From: JAWVFM01 sp038237625
GTDB taxonomy: Bacteria > Actinomycetota > Thermoleophilia > Solirubrobacterales > 70-9
Direction: 5' to 3'
DNA: 64,000 bases
NCBI GenBank assembly: GCA_038237625.1
Contig: JBBRYM010000016.1
Coordinates: 1 to 64,000 of the forward strand
In this document: piece after piece, positions 34,538-42,838 of the stretch
Layout: every line of letters starts with the position of its first letter
Position numbering within the stretch: the stretch's first letter is position 1
Notes under the pieces: model-generated
What the model was told of the DNA's origin: nothing
The model's input: only the letters and a program-made list of their open reading frames with translations
Databases searched by the model: none
Translations under genes and position numbers: made by a program

Positions 34538-36216
34538 CAACCCACCATGTCTCGGGCGGCCGCCCCTGCCGGAATCATCGGGAAGCAGTTCTCGGTCTGG
34601 GTGACGCGCACATCGAGGAGCGCCGGGCCGTCGGCATCGAGGGTGGCGCGCATGGCGCCGACGAGCTCGCCCTTGTCGTCGCAGCGCGCGGCCGACCAGC
34701 CGAAGGCCTCGGTCAGCTTGACCCAATCGGGGCTCGAGCCCATCTCGACCGACTGGTAGCGCCCGTCCCAGAAGAGCTCCTGCCACTGGCGGACCATGCC
34801 GAAGTGGCCGTTGTTCATGAGGAAGACCTTGACCGGGATGTCGTGCGCGGCCGCGGTCGCCATCTCCTGGCAGACCATGACGAGGCTGCCGTCGCCGGCG
34901 AGGCAGACCACCTGGTCGTCTGGCAGGGCGACCTTGGCGCCGATCGCCGCCGGCAAGCCGAAGCCCATGGTGCCGAGGCCGCCGGAGTTGATCCAGCGCC
35001 GAGGCTTGGCGAAGTTGTAGTACTGGGCCGCCCACATCTGATGCTGGCCTACGTCGGAGGCGATGATCGCGTCGCCGTCGGTGGCCTCGTACATGGCCTC
35101 GATCATGAGCTGGGGCTTGATCTCGGCGTCAGCCGAATCCTCGTAGCGCAGGGGATAGCTCGCCTGCCACTCCTTGATCCTGCCCCACCACTCCTCGAGG
35201 CGGCTCGAGTCGGCGCCAAGCGCCCGGTACTCGCCGAGGAGCTTGGGCAGCACGTCCTTGGCGTCGCCGACGATCGGGATGTGCGCGGCGACGTTCTTGG
35301 AGATCTCGGCCGGGTCGACGTCGATGTGGACGAACTTCGCGCGCGGCGCGAACTCGGAGAGCTTGCCGGTGATGCGGTCGTCGAAGCGGGCGCCCACCGC
35401 CACGATCAGGTCCGCCTCGTCCATCGCGTAGTTCGCCGTCCGCGTCCCGTGCATCCCCAACATTCCCAGCCACTGCTCGTGGGGAGCGGGAAAGGCTCCG
35501 AGACCCATCAGCGTCAGCGTGACCGGAAAGCGGTCAACCATGCAGAGCTCGCGAAACTCGTCGGCGGCGTTGGCGTTGATGATCCCGCCGCCCCCGTAGA
35601 TGACCGGGCGACGAGAGTTCGCCAGAGCCCGCGCTGCGACCCTGATCTGCTTGATGTTGCCCTCCAGCGGCGGCTTGTACCCGGGCAGGTCCGGGGCCCC
35701 TGTGGCAGGCTCATAGTCGATGTCCACGCGCGAGAGGTCCTGGGGGACGTCGACGAGCACGGGCCCGGGCCGGCCGGTCGAGGCGATGTGAAAAGCCGCG
35801 TGGACGTACTCGGGGATCTGCCGAGGATCCTGAACCAGGAAGGAGTGCTTGACGATCGGCAGAGTGATGCCGGTGACGTCAGCCTCCTGGAAGCCGTCGG
35901 TCCCGATCAGCTCAGTGCGCACCTGGCCGGTGATGAACACGGTCGGAACGGAATCCATCATCGCGTCGGCGATCGGAGTCACGAGGTTCGTCGCGCCCGG
36001 GCCGGACGTCGCCATCGCGACGCCCACTCGTCCTGAGGCCTTGGCGTAGCCCTCAGCGGCGTGCCCGGCGCCCTGCTCATGGCGGGCCTGGATGTGGTCC
36101 AGGTCGGCGTCGTAGAGGGCGTCGTAGGTCGGCAGGTTGGCGCCCCCGGGAATCCCGAAGACGTGCTCGACCCCTTCGGCCTTCAGGGCTTCGCAGAGTG
36201 CGTCGGCAGCGCGCAT
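34537..36216 (-). CDS. ilvB: Acetolactate synthase large subunit
   Basis: ThDP enzyme that makes acetolactate or acetohydroxybutyrate. 559 aa. EHVFGIPGGANLPTYDAL, RHEQGAGHAAEGYAKASG (catalytic Glu), TSGPGATNLVTPIADA, and the ThDP motif AGDGSLVMVCQEMATAAAHDIPVKVFLMNN. ATG 36216 has TAGAAT ending 8 nt upstream, so the operon is probably leaderless and I see no attenuator peptide, in contrast to leuA. Confidence 0.97.
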   Translation of the reverse strand: MRAADALCEALKAEGVEHVFGIPGGANLPTYDALYDADLDHIQARHEQGAGHAAEGYAKASGRVGVAMATSGPGATNLVTPIADAMMDSVPTVFITGQVRTELIGTDGFQEADVTGITLPIVKHSFLVQDPRQIPEYVHAAFHIASTGRPGPVLVDVPQDLSRVDIDYEPATGAPDLPGYKPPLEGNIKQIRVAARALANSRRPVIYGGGGIINANAADEFRELCMVDRFPVTLTLMGLGAFPAPHEQWLGMLGMHGTRTANYAMDEADLIVAVGARFDDRITGKLSEFAPRAKFVHIDVDPAEISKNVAAHIPIVGDAKDVLPKLLGEYRALGADSSRLEEWWGRIKEWQASYPLRYEDSADAEIKPQLMIEAMYEATDGDAIIASDVGQHQMWAAQYYNFAKPRRWINSGGLGTMGFGLPAAIGAKVALPDDQVVCLAGDGSLVMVCQEMATAAAHDIPVKVFLMNNGHFGMVRQWQELFWDGRYQSVEMGSSPDWVKLTEAFGWSAARCDDKGELVGAMRATLDADGPALLDVRVTQTENCFPMIPAGAAARDMVG

Positions 36217-36278
36217 GAAAAGAAATTCTAGAGAGGCGGCACGAACGGCCCGAAAGCGCGTTCGGCGATTGGGTGCGG

Positions 36279-36890
36279 TCAGCCGTTGACGAGCATGCCG
36301 AAGAGCTGCCGGAGGCGCTCCAGCATGGTTTCCTGCGGGTTCTCGCCGAGCTCGCGCACGCGGTCGAGCAGAATGCCGTTGATACCGGCGACCGCAATCT
36401 CGGCGCGCTTGGCCGAGTCGGGAGCACCTGCCTTGCGGAGGGTCACCTCGGCCAGAGCGACGAACGCCGCGCGGCGCTGCTCGATCGCGGGACGAAGCGA
36501 GGGGTGGCGCGCGGCCTCGAGGTAGATCTCGAACTGGGCGAGCCAGCCGCGCCGCCCCTCCTCGCTGTCGCCGATGAGGGCCCGCGCGAGGGCGGCGCCG
36601 GTCTCCTCGGGCTTCAGCTTGTCGATCTCCTCGGCCAGCGCGTTGAGCCGCTCGACCTCGGCATCCGAGAGTGACTCGAGTGCCTCCTTGAGGATTTCGT
36701 CCTTGGAGGCGAAGTAGTAGGTGGTCGCTGCGAGCGGGACCTTGGCCTCCCGGGCGACGGCGCGATGCGTGACGGCGTTGAGCCCACGGGTCGCAATGAT
36801 CTTCACGGCGGCGTCGATGATCGCCCCGCGCCGTGCAGCTCGCTGGCGGCTTCGGTAACCCGCCGGCGGCGCGTCGGCCGGAGAGCTCAT
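36279..36890 (-). CDS. TetR-family regulator
   Basis: 203 aa. N-terminal TetR HTH RGAIIDAAVKIIATRGLNAVTHRAVAREAKVPLAATTYYFASKDEIL (about 22-67), then a helical ligand domain. ATG 36890 overlaps the sulfoquinovose-synthase stop as ATGA, so the two are translated together. It precedes ilvB by 62 bp on the same strand, but ilvB appears to have its own promoter. Ligand unknown. Confidence 0.88.
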   Translation of the reverse strand: MSSPADAPPAGYRSRQRAARRGAIIDAAVKIIATRGLNAVTHRAVAREAKVPLAATTYYFASKDEILKEALESLSDAEVERLNALAEEIDKLKPEETGAALARALIGDSEEGRRGWLAQFEIYLEAARHPSLRPAIEQRRAAFVALAEVTLRKAGAPDSAKRAEIAVAGINGILLDRVRELGENPQETMLERLRQLFGMLVNG

Positions 36891-38089
36891 GAGGAGGCCC
36901 CCGCCGCCGGCGCTGCCCTAAGCCCGCCCTCGAGCTCGCCCGGCTTCCAGCGCGTCGTGGGAAGGATCGCGCTTTCGATGACGCGATCGCGGTAGCGCTC
37001 GATGACGCTCAGCATCGAGCGGACGAGCTCCTCGCCGAGAAGGTGCGGCTTGAGGCCCAGGTCGTGCAGCTTGGTGTTGGTCGCGTTGTAGTAATGCTGC
37101 TCGGCCTCGATTCTCGGGTTGGGGTAGTTGCGGATCTCGACGTCGTGGCCCACCTCGGCCGCGCTGCGCTTGACTAGCTGCGCCAGCTCGGCCACCGAGA
37201 ACTGCTCGGTGAACTGGTTGAAGACCCGGTACTCGGCGAGCTGTGCCGGGTTGTCGACGGCCAGCTCCACGCACTGGAGGGTGTCGCGGATATTCAGGAA
37301 GCCCCGCGTCTGCCCGCCCTCTCCGTAGACCGTCAGGGGATGGCCGATCACCGCCTGCAGGCAGAAGCGGTTGAGGACCGTGCCGAAGTACTCGTCGTAG
37401 TCGAACCTGGTGATCAGGCGCTCGTCGCCGGAGGACTCCTCCGTGTCGATTCCGTACACCACGCCCTGGTTCAGGTCCGTGGAGCGAAGGCCCCAGATGC
37501 GGCAGGCGAAGTGGATGTTGTGAGAGTCGTGGACTTTCGAGAGGTGGTAGAGCGAGCCCGGCATCTTCGGGAACGGCAGCGTGTCTCTGCGCCCCTTGTG
37601 CTCGATCTCGATAAAGCCCTCCTCGATGTCGATGTTGGGGGTGCCGTACTCCCCCATCGTCCCCAGCTTGACGAGGTGGCAGTCGGGGACCAGCTCGCGC
37701 ATCGCGAAGAGCAGGTTGAGAGTGCCGATCACGTTTGTGTACTGGGTTTCGATGGCATCGGCGCGCGAACGCATCGAGAACGGGGCCGAAGGCTGCTCGC
37801 CGTAGTGGACGATCGCCTCCGGGCGGACATCGGCGAGCACGCCGTCGAGGAACTCCGCATTCTCGATCGATCCGACGAACGCACGGATCGTCTTACCCGA
37901 CACCTCGCGCCACGCCCCGATGCGTTCATCGAGGGTCACGATCGGCGTCAGTGAGCCGGTTGAGTTTTCGACATGCCAGCGGCGACGGGAGAAGTTGTCG
38001 ACGACCGCGACCTCGTGCCCCCGATTGGAGAAGCGCATGGCGGTCGGCCATCCCAGGTAACCGTCACCGCCCAGGATGAGGATGCGCAT
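36887..38089 (-). CDS. sqdB: UDP-sulfoquinovose synthase-like epimerase
   Basis: Extended SDR of 400 aa. NAD site GGDGYLGWPTAMRFSNRGHEV at the N terminus; GTMGEYGTPN (Thr144), YHLSK (Tyr181, Lys185) and STDLNQGVVYG closely follow plant SQD1/SqdB, whose catalytic residues are Thr145, Tyr182 and Lys186. The same is true of YGEGGQTRGFLNIRDT and RVFNQFTEQFSV. The known reaction adds sulfite to UDP-glucose to give UDP-sulfoquinovose, head group of sulfolipid. No SqdX/SqdD-type glycosyltransferase is next to it. TACCCT lies 8 nt before ATG 38089 (leaderless). Confidence in family is high; end product unknown. Confidence 0.88.
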   Translation of the reverse strand: MRILILGGDGYLGWPTAMRFSNRGHEVAVVDNFSRRRWHVENSTGSLTPIVTLDERIGAWREVSGKTIRAFVGSIENAEFLDGVLADVRPEAIVHYGEQPSAPFSMRSRADAIETQYTNVIGTLNLLFAMRELVPDCHLVKLGTMGEYGTPNIDIEEGFIEIEHKGRRDTLPFPKMPGSLYHLSKVHDSHNIHFACRIWGLRSTDLNQGVVYGIDTEESSGDERLITRFDYDEYFGTVLNRFCLQAVIGHPLTVYGEGGQTRGFLNIRDTLQCVELAVDNPAQLAEYRVFNQFTEQFSVAELAQLVKRSAAEVGHDVEIRNYPNPRIEAEQHYYNATNTKLHDLGLKPHLLGEELVRSMLSVIERYRDRVIESAILPTTRWKPGELEGGLRAAPAAGASS

Positions 38090-38139
38090 TGCGCGCCAGG
38101 GTAGCGGAGGCTCCAGTGGCACGCCTATGCTCCGCGACC

Positions 38140-39216
38140 GTGACTGGTCTCTTCCTCCAGGCATCCCTACTGCCTCCCGAGCTGACGGCGCTGCGCGCCG
38201 CCGGGCTCGCGATCGCGATCGCAATCGGCCTCTACGCGGTGGCGCGGCGCCAGGCGCTGCGAAACGTGGACGTCCTCGTGCTGGTCGGAGTCGCGCTCGG
38301 ACTGGCGCTCGTGTCCGGGACCCAGGTCCTCGACGTGGTGCTGTCCGCCTTCTCCTTCAAGAAGGGCAACGGGACGCGAATCGTCGGCGTTGCGGTGTTG
38401 GCGATCCTGGTGCTCTTCGCCCTCGTCCTGCGCTCGCTGGCGCAGGGCTCGAGGATCACCAGCGAGCTCTCGGCCCTGCTTGAGGGCCTGGCGTGGGAGG
38501 AATTTCGCTCCGCGGGACAGCCGCAGCGGTTCGCCGGCACGCTGGCCGTTCTGGTCCCCGCCTTCAACGAGGCGGAGTCCATCACCACCGTGCTCGAACG
38601 GATTCCCGCCGTGGTCTGCGGCCTGGATACGGCCGTGCTGGTGGTCGACGACGGGTCACGCGACGGCACCTCAGAGATGGCGCGCGCGAGTGGAGCGGTT
38701 GTCGCCCGCCACGTGATCAACCGCGGCGGAGGCGCTGCGCTGCGGACCGGATACAGGCTCCTGTCCGATTCCGGGGCCGCGATCGTCGTGACCCTCGATG
38801 CCGACGGCCAACACCGCCCCGAGGAGATGGAGCGCCTGGTCGAGCCGGTGGTGAGCGGCGAGGTGGCGGTCGCGCATGGCTCGCGGGTCCTCGGCGAGGC
38901 CGAGCCGAATCATTTCGCGCGGGAGCTGGGAATCGTGTTCTTCAACCGACTCGTCAGCCTGATCACCCGCACGAAGGTCAGCGACTGCTCCAACGGCTAT
39001 CGCGCGGTGAGGGCTGACGTGCTGCCCCAGCTGGTGCTCCGCCAGGAGCAGTTCCATACCTCCGAGTTCATGATCGAGGCGATCAAGCGGGGCATCCCGG
39101 CGAGGGAGATTCCGGTCACCGTGGATCGCCGGCTTCACGGACACTCGAAGAAGCCGGCGGTCGCGCGCTACGGGATGGGCTTCGCGAACGCGATCGTCCG
39201 CACCTGGCTGCGCTGA
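38140..39216 (+). CDS. GT2 glycosyltransferase with N-terminal DUF2304 membrane domain
   Basis: 358 aa from GTG 38140 (TATGCT ends 8 nt upstream). The first ~100 residues are three hydrophobic helices resembling DUF2304. The GT2 domain follows: LAVLVPAFNEAESITTVLERI near 135-155, VVDDGSRDGTSEMA, the DXD-like TLDADGQHRPEEM and SNGYRAVRADVLPQL, like dolichol-phosphate mannose/glucose synthases. It probably charges a lipid carrier at the inner membrane face. Divergent from sqdB by 50 bp; a shared glycan or glycolipid role is possible but unproven. Confidence 0.85.
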   Translation: MTGLFLQASLLPPELTALRAAGLAIAIAIGLYAVARRQALRNVDVLVLVGVALGLALVSGTQVLDVVLSAFSFKKGNGTRIVGVAVLAILVLFALVLRSLAQGSRITSELSALLEGLAWEEFRSAGQPQRFAGTLAVLVPAFNEAESITTVLERIPAVVCGLDTAVLVVDDGSRDGTSEMARASGAVVARHVINRGGGAALRTGYRLLSDSGAAIVVTLDADGQHRPEEMERLVEPVVSGEVAVAHGSRVLGEAEPNHFARELGIVFFNRLVSLITRTKVSDCSNGYRAVRADVLPQLVLRQEQFHTSEFMIEAIKRGIPAREIPVTVDRRLHGHSKKPAVARYGMGFANAIVRTWLR

Positions 39217-39234
39217 TGCAGTTGGGCGAGCCAG

Positions 39235-41163
39235 CTAAGGACCGCTGAGCGCCGACATCAGCGAAGCACCGGCGCCGGGGACGCCGAGGCCGGTGACGTT
39301 GTCGTAGCCCGGGGTCGTCCGCAGCGAGGTGTCGAAGTTGAAGCTCCGCAGCGAGATCGTCGTGCCCGCCGCCCGGTTGGCGCCGTTGTTGAAGTCGTTT
39401 CGAAGGGCCGCGATCTGGGAGCGCGGACTGCGGATGTCGCGAATCGCCGAGTTGTCCGCAAGCGCGTAGAGCGCCGGGTTGATGAACCCGAGCCGTACGC
39501 CCGCCTGCTCCGCCGCGTCGGCCATGTAGCCGGCAAGCAGTGGTGAGGACAGGCTGGTTCCTCCGATCCGGTACTCCCCGTACTTGACCGTGCCGTTGAG
39601 GTTCGTCTGGGTCTCGCCAACAAGCATGCCCGTCGTCGGGTCGCCGTCCATCGACAGGTCCGGAACCACGCGATTCTGGCCGCCGAACTTGCTCGCGAGC
39701 TTGTAGGGAACGACGTGCCGCTGGTAGGCGGGTTCGCGGAAGAGCCGCGAGGTGCCGCCGCCGCTGCCGTAAAAGAAGGGTCCCGGAGGCGCGGGCTCCC
39801 AGTGCGCATTCGGGCTTCCGGGCTTGCCGGCGAGGGAGGTCTTCTTCGTCCCCCAGCCGATCTCGAAGCTGCGGTGGCCGGTGGGTCCGACTCCCAGCGA
39901 GGTCCCGCCGACCGCCGTCACGCGCGGGCTCGACGCGGGGTAGTCCGCGGACACGTAGCCGATCGCAGTGTGCTCGTCGCCGTCGTCGCCGGAGGAGAAG
40001 TAGATGCCGATGCCTTGGGCGATGGCCTCACGGGCGACGTCTTCCTGCGCTCGGATCGAGCTTTGGGTGTCGCCCTCGCCGAGCGACCCGTAGGAGTTCG
40101 TGATCGCTCCAGCGTTGTTGTCGTCCACTGCCGCGCCCATCGCGTCGAGCAGGGACTTGCTGCTCGAGTCCACGGCGCCGTAGTAGGAGATCGCGGCATC
40201 AGGGGCCATCGAGTGCACGGCCTCGAGATCGAGTGTCTCCTCGCCGTACCAGCCCTGCGCTCCGTGGCAACCGAAGTGGCAGGTGCCGGAGAGGACCGTC
40301 TGGTTGATCGTCGGGGGGGGAAGGCCGTGCCGCGAGCTGTACTCGTTGACATCGGCGACGATGGTGGGGGCAGCGAAGGCGTCGACGATCGCCACCCCCT
40401 GTCCGGACCCGTCGTAGCCGTTGGCGAGCGCCGTATCGACTCCATAGGCGCTCTGAAGGTCCTGTGCGTCGTAGCCGCAGGGTGCGAAGGGCTGTGCCCG
40501 CCCGTACGCATGCGGGATCACGCCTGAGGAGAACCGCTCCCCCCAGTAGTGGGAGCAGGGTCCGGCATTGCGGAACACCGGCGGCGGCGGGGCGGCCGCG
40601 TGCGAGAAATGGTGGTCGACGCTCTCGGTGAGCCCGAGGACCCCGGTCACCCCCCGGCCGAACGAGCGCGGCAGGGAAACCGGCTTCGCCGTGGCGCGGC
40701 GGACATGCCCTCGAACCCGGTACCTGGCGAGGCGGGTCCCAAAGGCTCGCTCGGCGGACCGACTCGACCCCGTGGCGTCGATCAGCATCCGGCTCGCCGA
40801 GATCCGGGTCACGCGAAGGCCGTGGGAGCGCAGGTAGCTCGCCACGGCAGCGACGTGCGCGGGACTGGGCGAGTACCGCGCACGGAACTCGGCGCTGGAG
40901 AGGAAGTTGCGGTAGCTCGAGCTCGCCGGGTCGCTCACCGCCTGATCGACCGAGTTGAGTTCCCGCTCGTGGCGCCAGCGCATCGCGACCGAGACCGAGA
41001 CGCGGCCGTGCGCCTGGCCGACCGAGCGGGCGTGCGCCGCAAAGCCGGGCACACTGCCCTTGAAGACCTTGCGCGCGGAGGCCGGGGCGGTGGCCGGAAC
41101 CGTCGATGCAACCACGGCCATCGCCGACAAACCGATCGCGAGCTTCCCTGCACCCGTCCTCAT
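39235..41163 (-). CDS. Secreted sedolisin (S53) serine-carboxyl protease
   Basis: 642 aa with signal peptide (to about residue 30) and an S53 pro-domain (about 33-195) of the Pro-kumamolisin type. Catalytic set Glu308/Asp312 in GEETLDLE, Asp393 in SSGDDGD and Ser537 in GGTSLSSP; the C-terminal NVTGLGVPGAG fits the calcium site. These enzymes are active at low pH outside the cell. Cys pairs near 203-229 and 295-299 may form disulfides. TAGAAC lies 8 nt before the ATG. It stands alone. Confidence 0.93.
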   Translation of the reverse strand: MRTGAGKLAIGLSAMAVVASTVPATAPASARKVFKGSVPGFAAHARSVGQAHGRVSVSVAMRWRHERELNSVDQAVSDPASSSYRNFLSSAEFRARYSPSPAHVAAVASYLRSHGLRVTRISASRMLIDATGSSRSAERAFGTRLARYRVRGHVRRATAKPVSLPRSFGRGVTGVLGLTESVDHHFSHAAAPPPPVFRNAGPCSHYWGERFSSGVIPHAYGRAQPFAPCGYDAQDLQSAYGVDTALANGYDGSGQGVAIVDAFAAPTIVADVNEYSSRHGLPPPTINQTVLSGTCHFGCHGAQGWYGEETLDLEAVHSMAPDAAISYYGAVDSSSKSLLDAMGAAVDDNNAGAITNSYGSLGEGDTQSSIRAQEDVAREAIAQGIGIYFSSGDDGDEHTAIGYVSADYPASSPRVTAVGGTSLGVGPTGHRSFEIGWGTKKTSLAGKPGSPNAHWEPAPPGPFFYGSGGGTSRLFREPAYQRHVVPYKLASKFGGQNRVVPDLSMDGDPTTGMLVGETQTNLNGTVKYGEYRIGGTSLSSPLLAGYMADAAEQAGVRLGFINPALYALADNSAIRDIRSPRSQIAALRNDFNNGANRAAGTTISLRSFNFDTSLRTTPGYDNVTGLGVPGAGASLMSALSGP

Positions 41164-41177
41164 CAGGGCCAGTTCTA

Positions 41178-41465
41178 TCAGTCCGGAGCTCTCGGCGCGG
41201 GCCTGCGGATCTCACCGGGGTCCGGGAGGTAGAGCTCCGCGCCGCAGCGGGTGCATACCTGGACGTAGAGCTTCTCGATCTTTCCGCAGCGCGGGCAGCG
41301 TCGCTCGGCCTCGTCGGCCTCGCTGCGAAAGAGGATCACTGCGATCAGGCCGAAGACGTTGAGCACGAGCCCGACCGCCAGCCAGATCCAGAACGACATG
41401 CCCTTCGCCTTGCCGATGAACGCCGTGGCGAGGCCGAAGCAGATGGCGATGACGACGAACGCCAT
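41178..41465 (-). CDS. Small membrane protein with zinc ribbon
   Basis: 95 aa. Two hydrophobic helices (about 3-18 and 25-46) followed by a CPRC-x12-CTRC zinc ribbon. Its ATG directly follows the NDH-2 stop (TAGATG), so it is co-translated with the dehydrogenase. Function unknown; the tight link suggests a role near NDH-2 at the membrane. Confidence 0.7.
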   Translation of the reverse strand: MAFVVIAICFGLATAFIGKAKGMSFWIWLAVGLVLNVFGLIAVILFRSEADEAERRCPRCGKIEKLYVQVCTRCGAELYLPDPGEIRRPAPRAPD

Positions 41466-42788
41466 CTACTCGCCAATGGGCCTGTGAGTCCCGCCCTGCT
41501 CGTACACCTCTGCCTTCAGCGGGCGGGGATGCCCGATGGAGCCAACCTCCGAGACGTCGCGGGCGAAGGGAAGGCCGACCGTCCAGTCGGCAACCGCCCG
41601 CACCTTTCGCGCGGTGCCTGGAATCTGGCTCATGTGGTAAGTCCGGGCGAGCCACCAGGCGACGAATCCGCGGAACCGAGCCGAGCCAATCCTGCCGACC
41701 GCCTTGTAGTGGCCCAGGTTGACGAAGGCCGCCTTCGCCTCGTAGTCGTAGGACCGCGCGTGCCCGATGCCAAGGGAGGCGGCGATGTTGGCCGCGGCGA
41801 CCGGCCCCTGGCGAACCGCATGCTGCGCCGTGGGCGGGCACGGATGCGAGGGGTCGAGCGGATCGGGAACTGCGGCGCAGTCGCCCACGGCGTACACACC
41901 GTCCATTCCCTCGACCCGCAGGTGCGAATCCACGACCACGCGACCGCGATCGTCGAGCGGGACCGCCAGATTGCGCAGGCTCGGGTGCGGCACAACGCCC
42001 GCAGTCCAGACCAGGGTGCGAGCGGGAATTTCCTCGCCCGTCGAGAGGCTGACCGAGTTGGCCTCGGCCCTCTCGATCCGGGTGCCGAGGCGAACGTCGA
42101 TGCCCCGGCCGCGCAGTTCGCTGACCGCATAGTCGGCCAGCGGCGCATCGATTTCGGGCAGGACGCGGTCGGCGGCATCGATCAGGATCCAGCGCATGCC
42201 GTGAAGGCGTGCTCGGGGATAGCGGTGCATCGCGTCGGCGGCGAAGTCCTGCAGCTCGGCGAGCGCCTCGAGCCCGGAATACCCGCCGCCGACGAAGACG
42301 TAGGTGAGAAGCTCGTCCTGGCGACCGGGATCGTCGGTTGCGTTGGCTGCCTCCAGGGTCTCGATCACGTGGTTTCGAAGCCAAATCGCGTCGGCGAGGC
42401 TCTTGAACCCGATCGCGTGCTTGTCGAGTCCGGGGACCGGAAGCAGTCGCGAGACCGCGCCGACCGACAGGAGCAGCCGGTCGTAGGGGAGCTCCTCCCG
42501 TTCCCCGTCGTGGGTGGTGAGGGTCACGCTCCGCGCTTCGGAATCGTGGCCGGTGACCGCCCCCAGCCGCAGGTAGGTGCGCCGCAGGTAGTCGCGAAGC
42601 GGCGTGACGACGTGACGGGGCTCGAGGGTCCCGGCGGCCGCCTCGGGCAGAAACGGCGCGTAGAGCATGAAGTTGACGTCGTTAACGAGCACCAGCCGGG
42701 TCGACTGGCGGGGCATCAGGCGCTCGAGCTGGCGCGCGGCGTAGAGCCCGCCGAAGCCACCGCCCGCGATCACGACATTCCAAGCCAT
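41466..42788 (-). CDS. ndh: Type II NADH dehydrogenase
   Basis: Single-subunit flavoprotein that passes electrons from NADH to the quinone pool without pumping. 440 aa. FAD dinucleotide fold GGGFGG at residues 9-14, the NADH fold FVGGGYSGLEA in mid-protein and YAVGDCAAV near the second FAD contact. The C-terminal region (AWWLARTYHMSQIPG) is amphipathic and membrane-associating. Menaquinone from the men genes is the likely acceptor. TAAGAT ends 8 nt before ATG; two tandem 11-bp repeats lie just upstream. Confidence 0.9.
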   Translation of the reverse strand: MAWNVVIAGGGFGGLYAARQLERLMPRQSTRLVLVNDVNFMLYAPFLPEAAAGTLEPRHVVTPLRDYLRRTYLRLGAVTGHDSEARSVTLTTHDGEREELPYDRLLLSVGAVSRLLPVPGLDKHAIGFKSLADAIWLRNHVIETLEAANATDDPGRQDELLTYVFVGGGYSGLEALAELQDFAADAMHRYPRARLHGMRWILIDAADRVLPEIDAPLADYAVSELRGRGIDVRLGTRIERAEANSVSLSTGEEIPARTLVWTAGVVPHPSLRNLAVPLDDRGRVVVDSHLRVEGMDGVYAVGDCAAVPDPLDPSHPCPPTAQHAVRQGPVAAANIAASLGIGHARSYDYEAKAAFVNLGHYKAVGRIGSARFRGFVAWWLARTYHMSQIPGTARKVRAVADWTVGLPFARDVSEVGSIGHPRPLKAEVYEQGGTHRPIGE

Positions 42789-42805
42789 GTCAGCTCATCT
42801 TATCC

Positions 42806-42827
42806 GCTTGTAACACGCTTGTAACAC
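42806..42827. promoter_or_regulatory. Tandem 11-bp repeat in the ndh promoter
   Basis: Two head-to-tail copies of GCTTGTAACAC (minus GTGTTACAAGC) without spacer, immediately upstream of the TAAGAT -10. They occupy the -35 region, so they are a probable regulator-binding site. Confidence 0.5.
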
Positions 42828-42838
42828 CGCGCTTGGTG

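Noticed and set aside
36217..36278. Attenuator or leader peptide ahead of ilvB
   Set aside because: Only 62 bp, no branched-chain codon run and a -10 immediately before ATG indicates a leaderless start.
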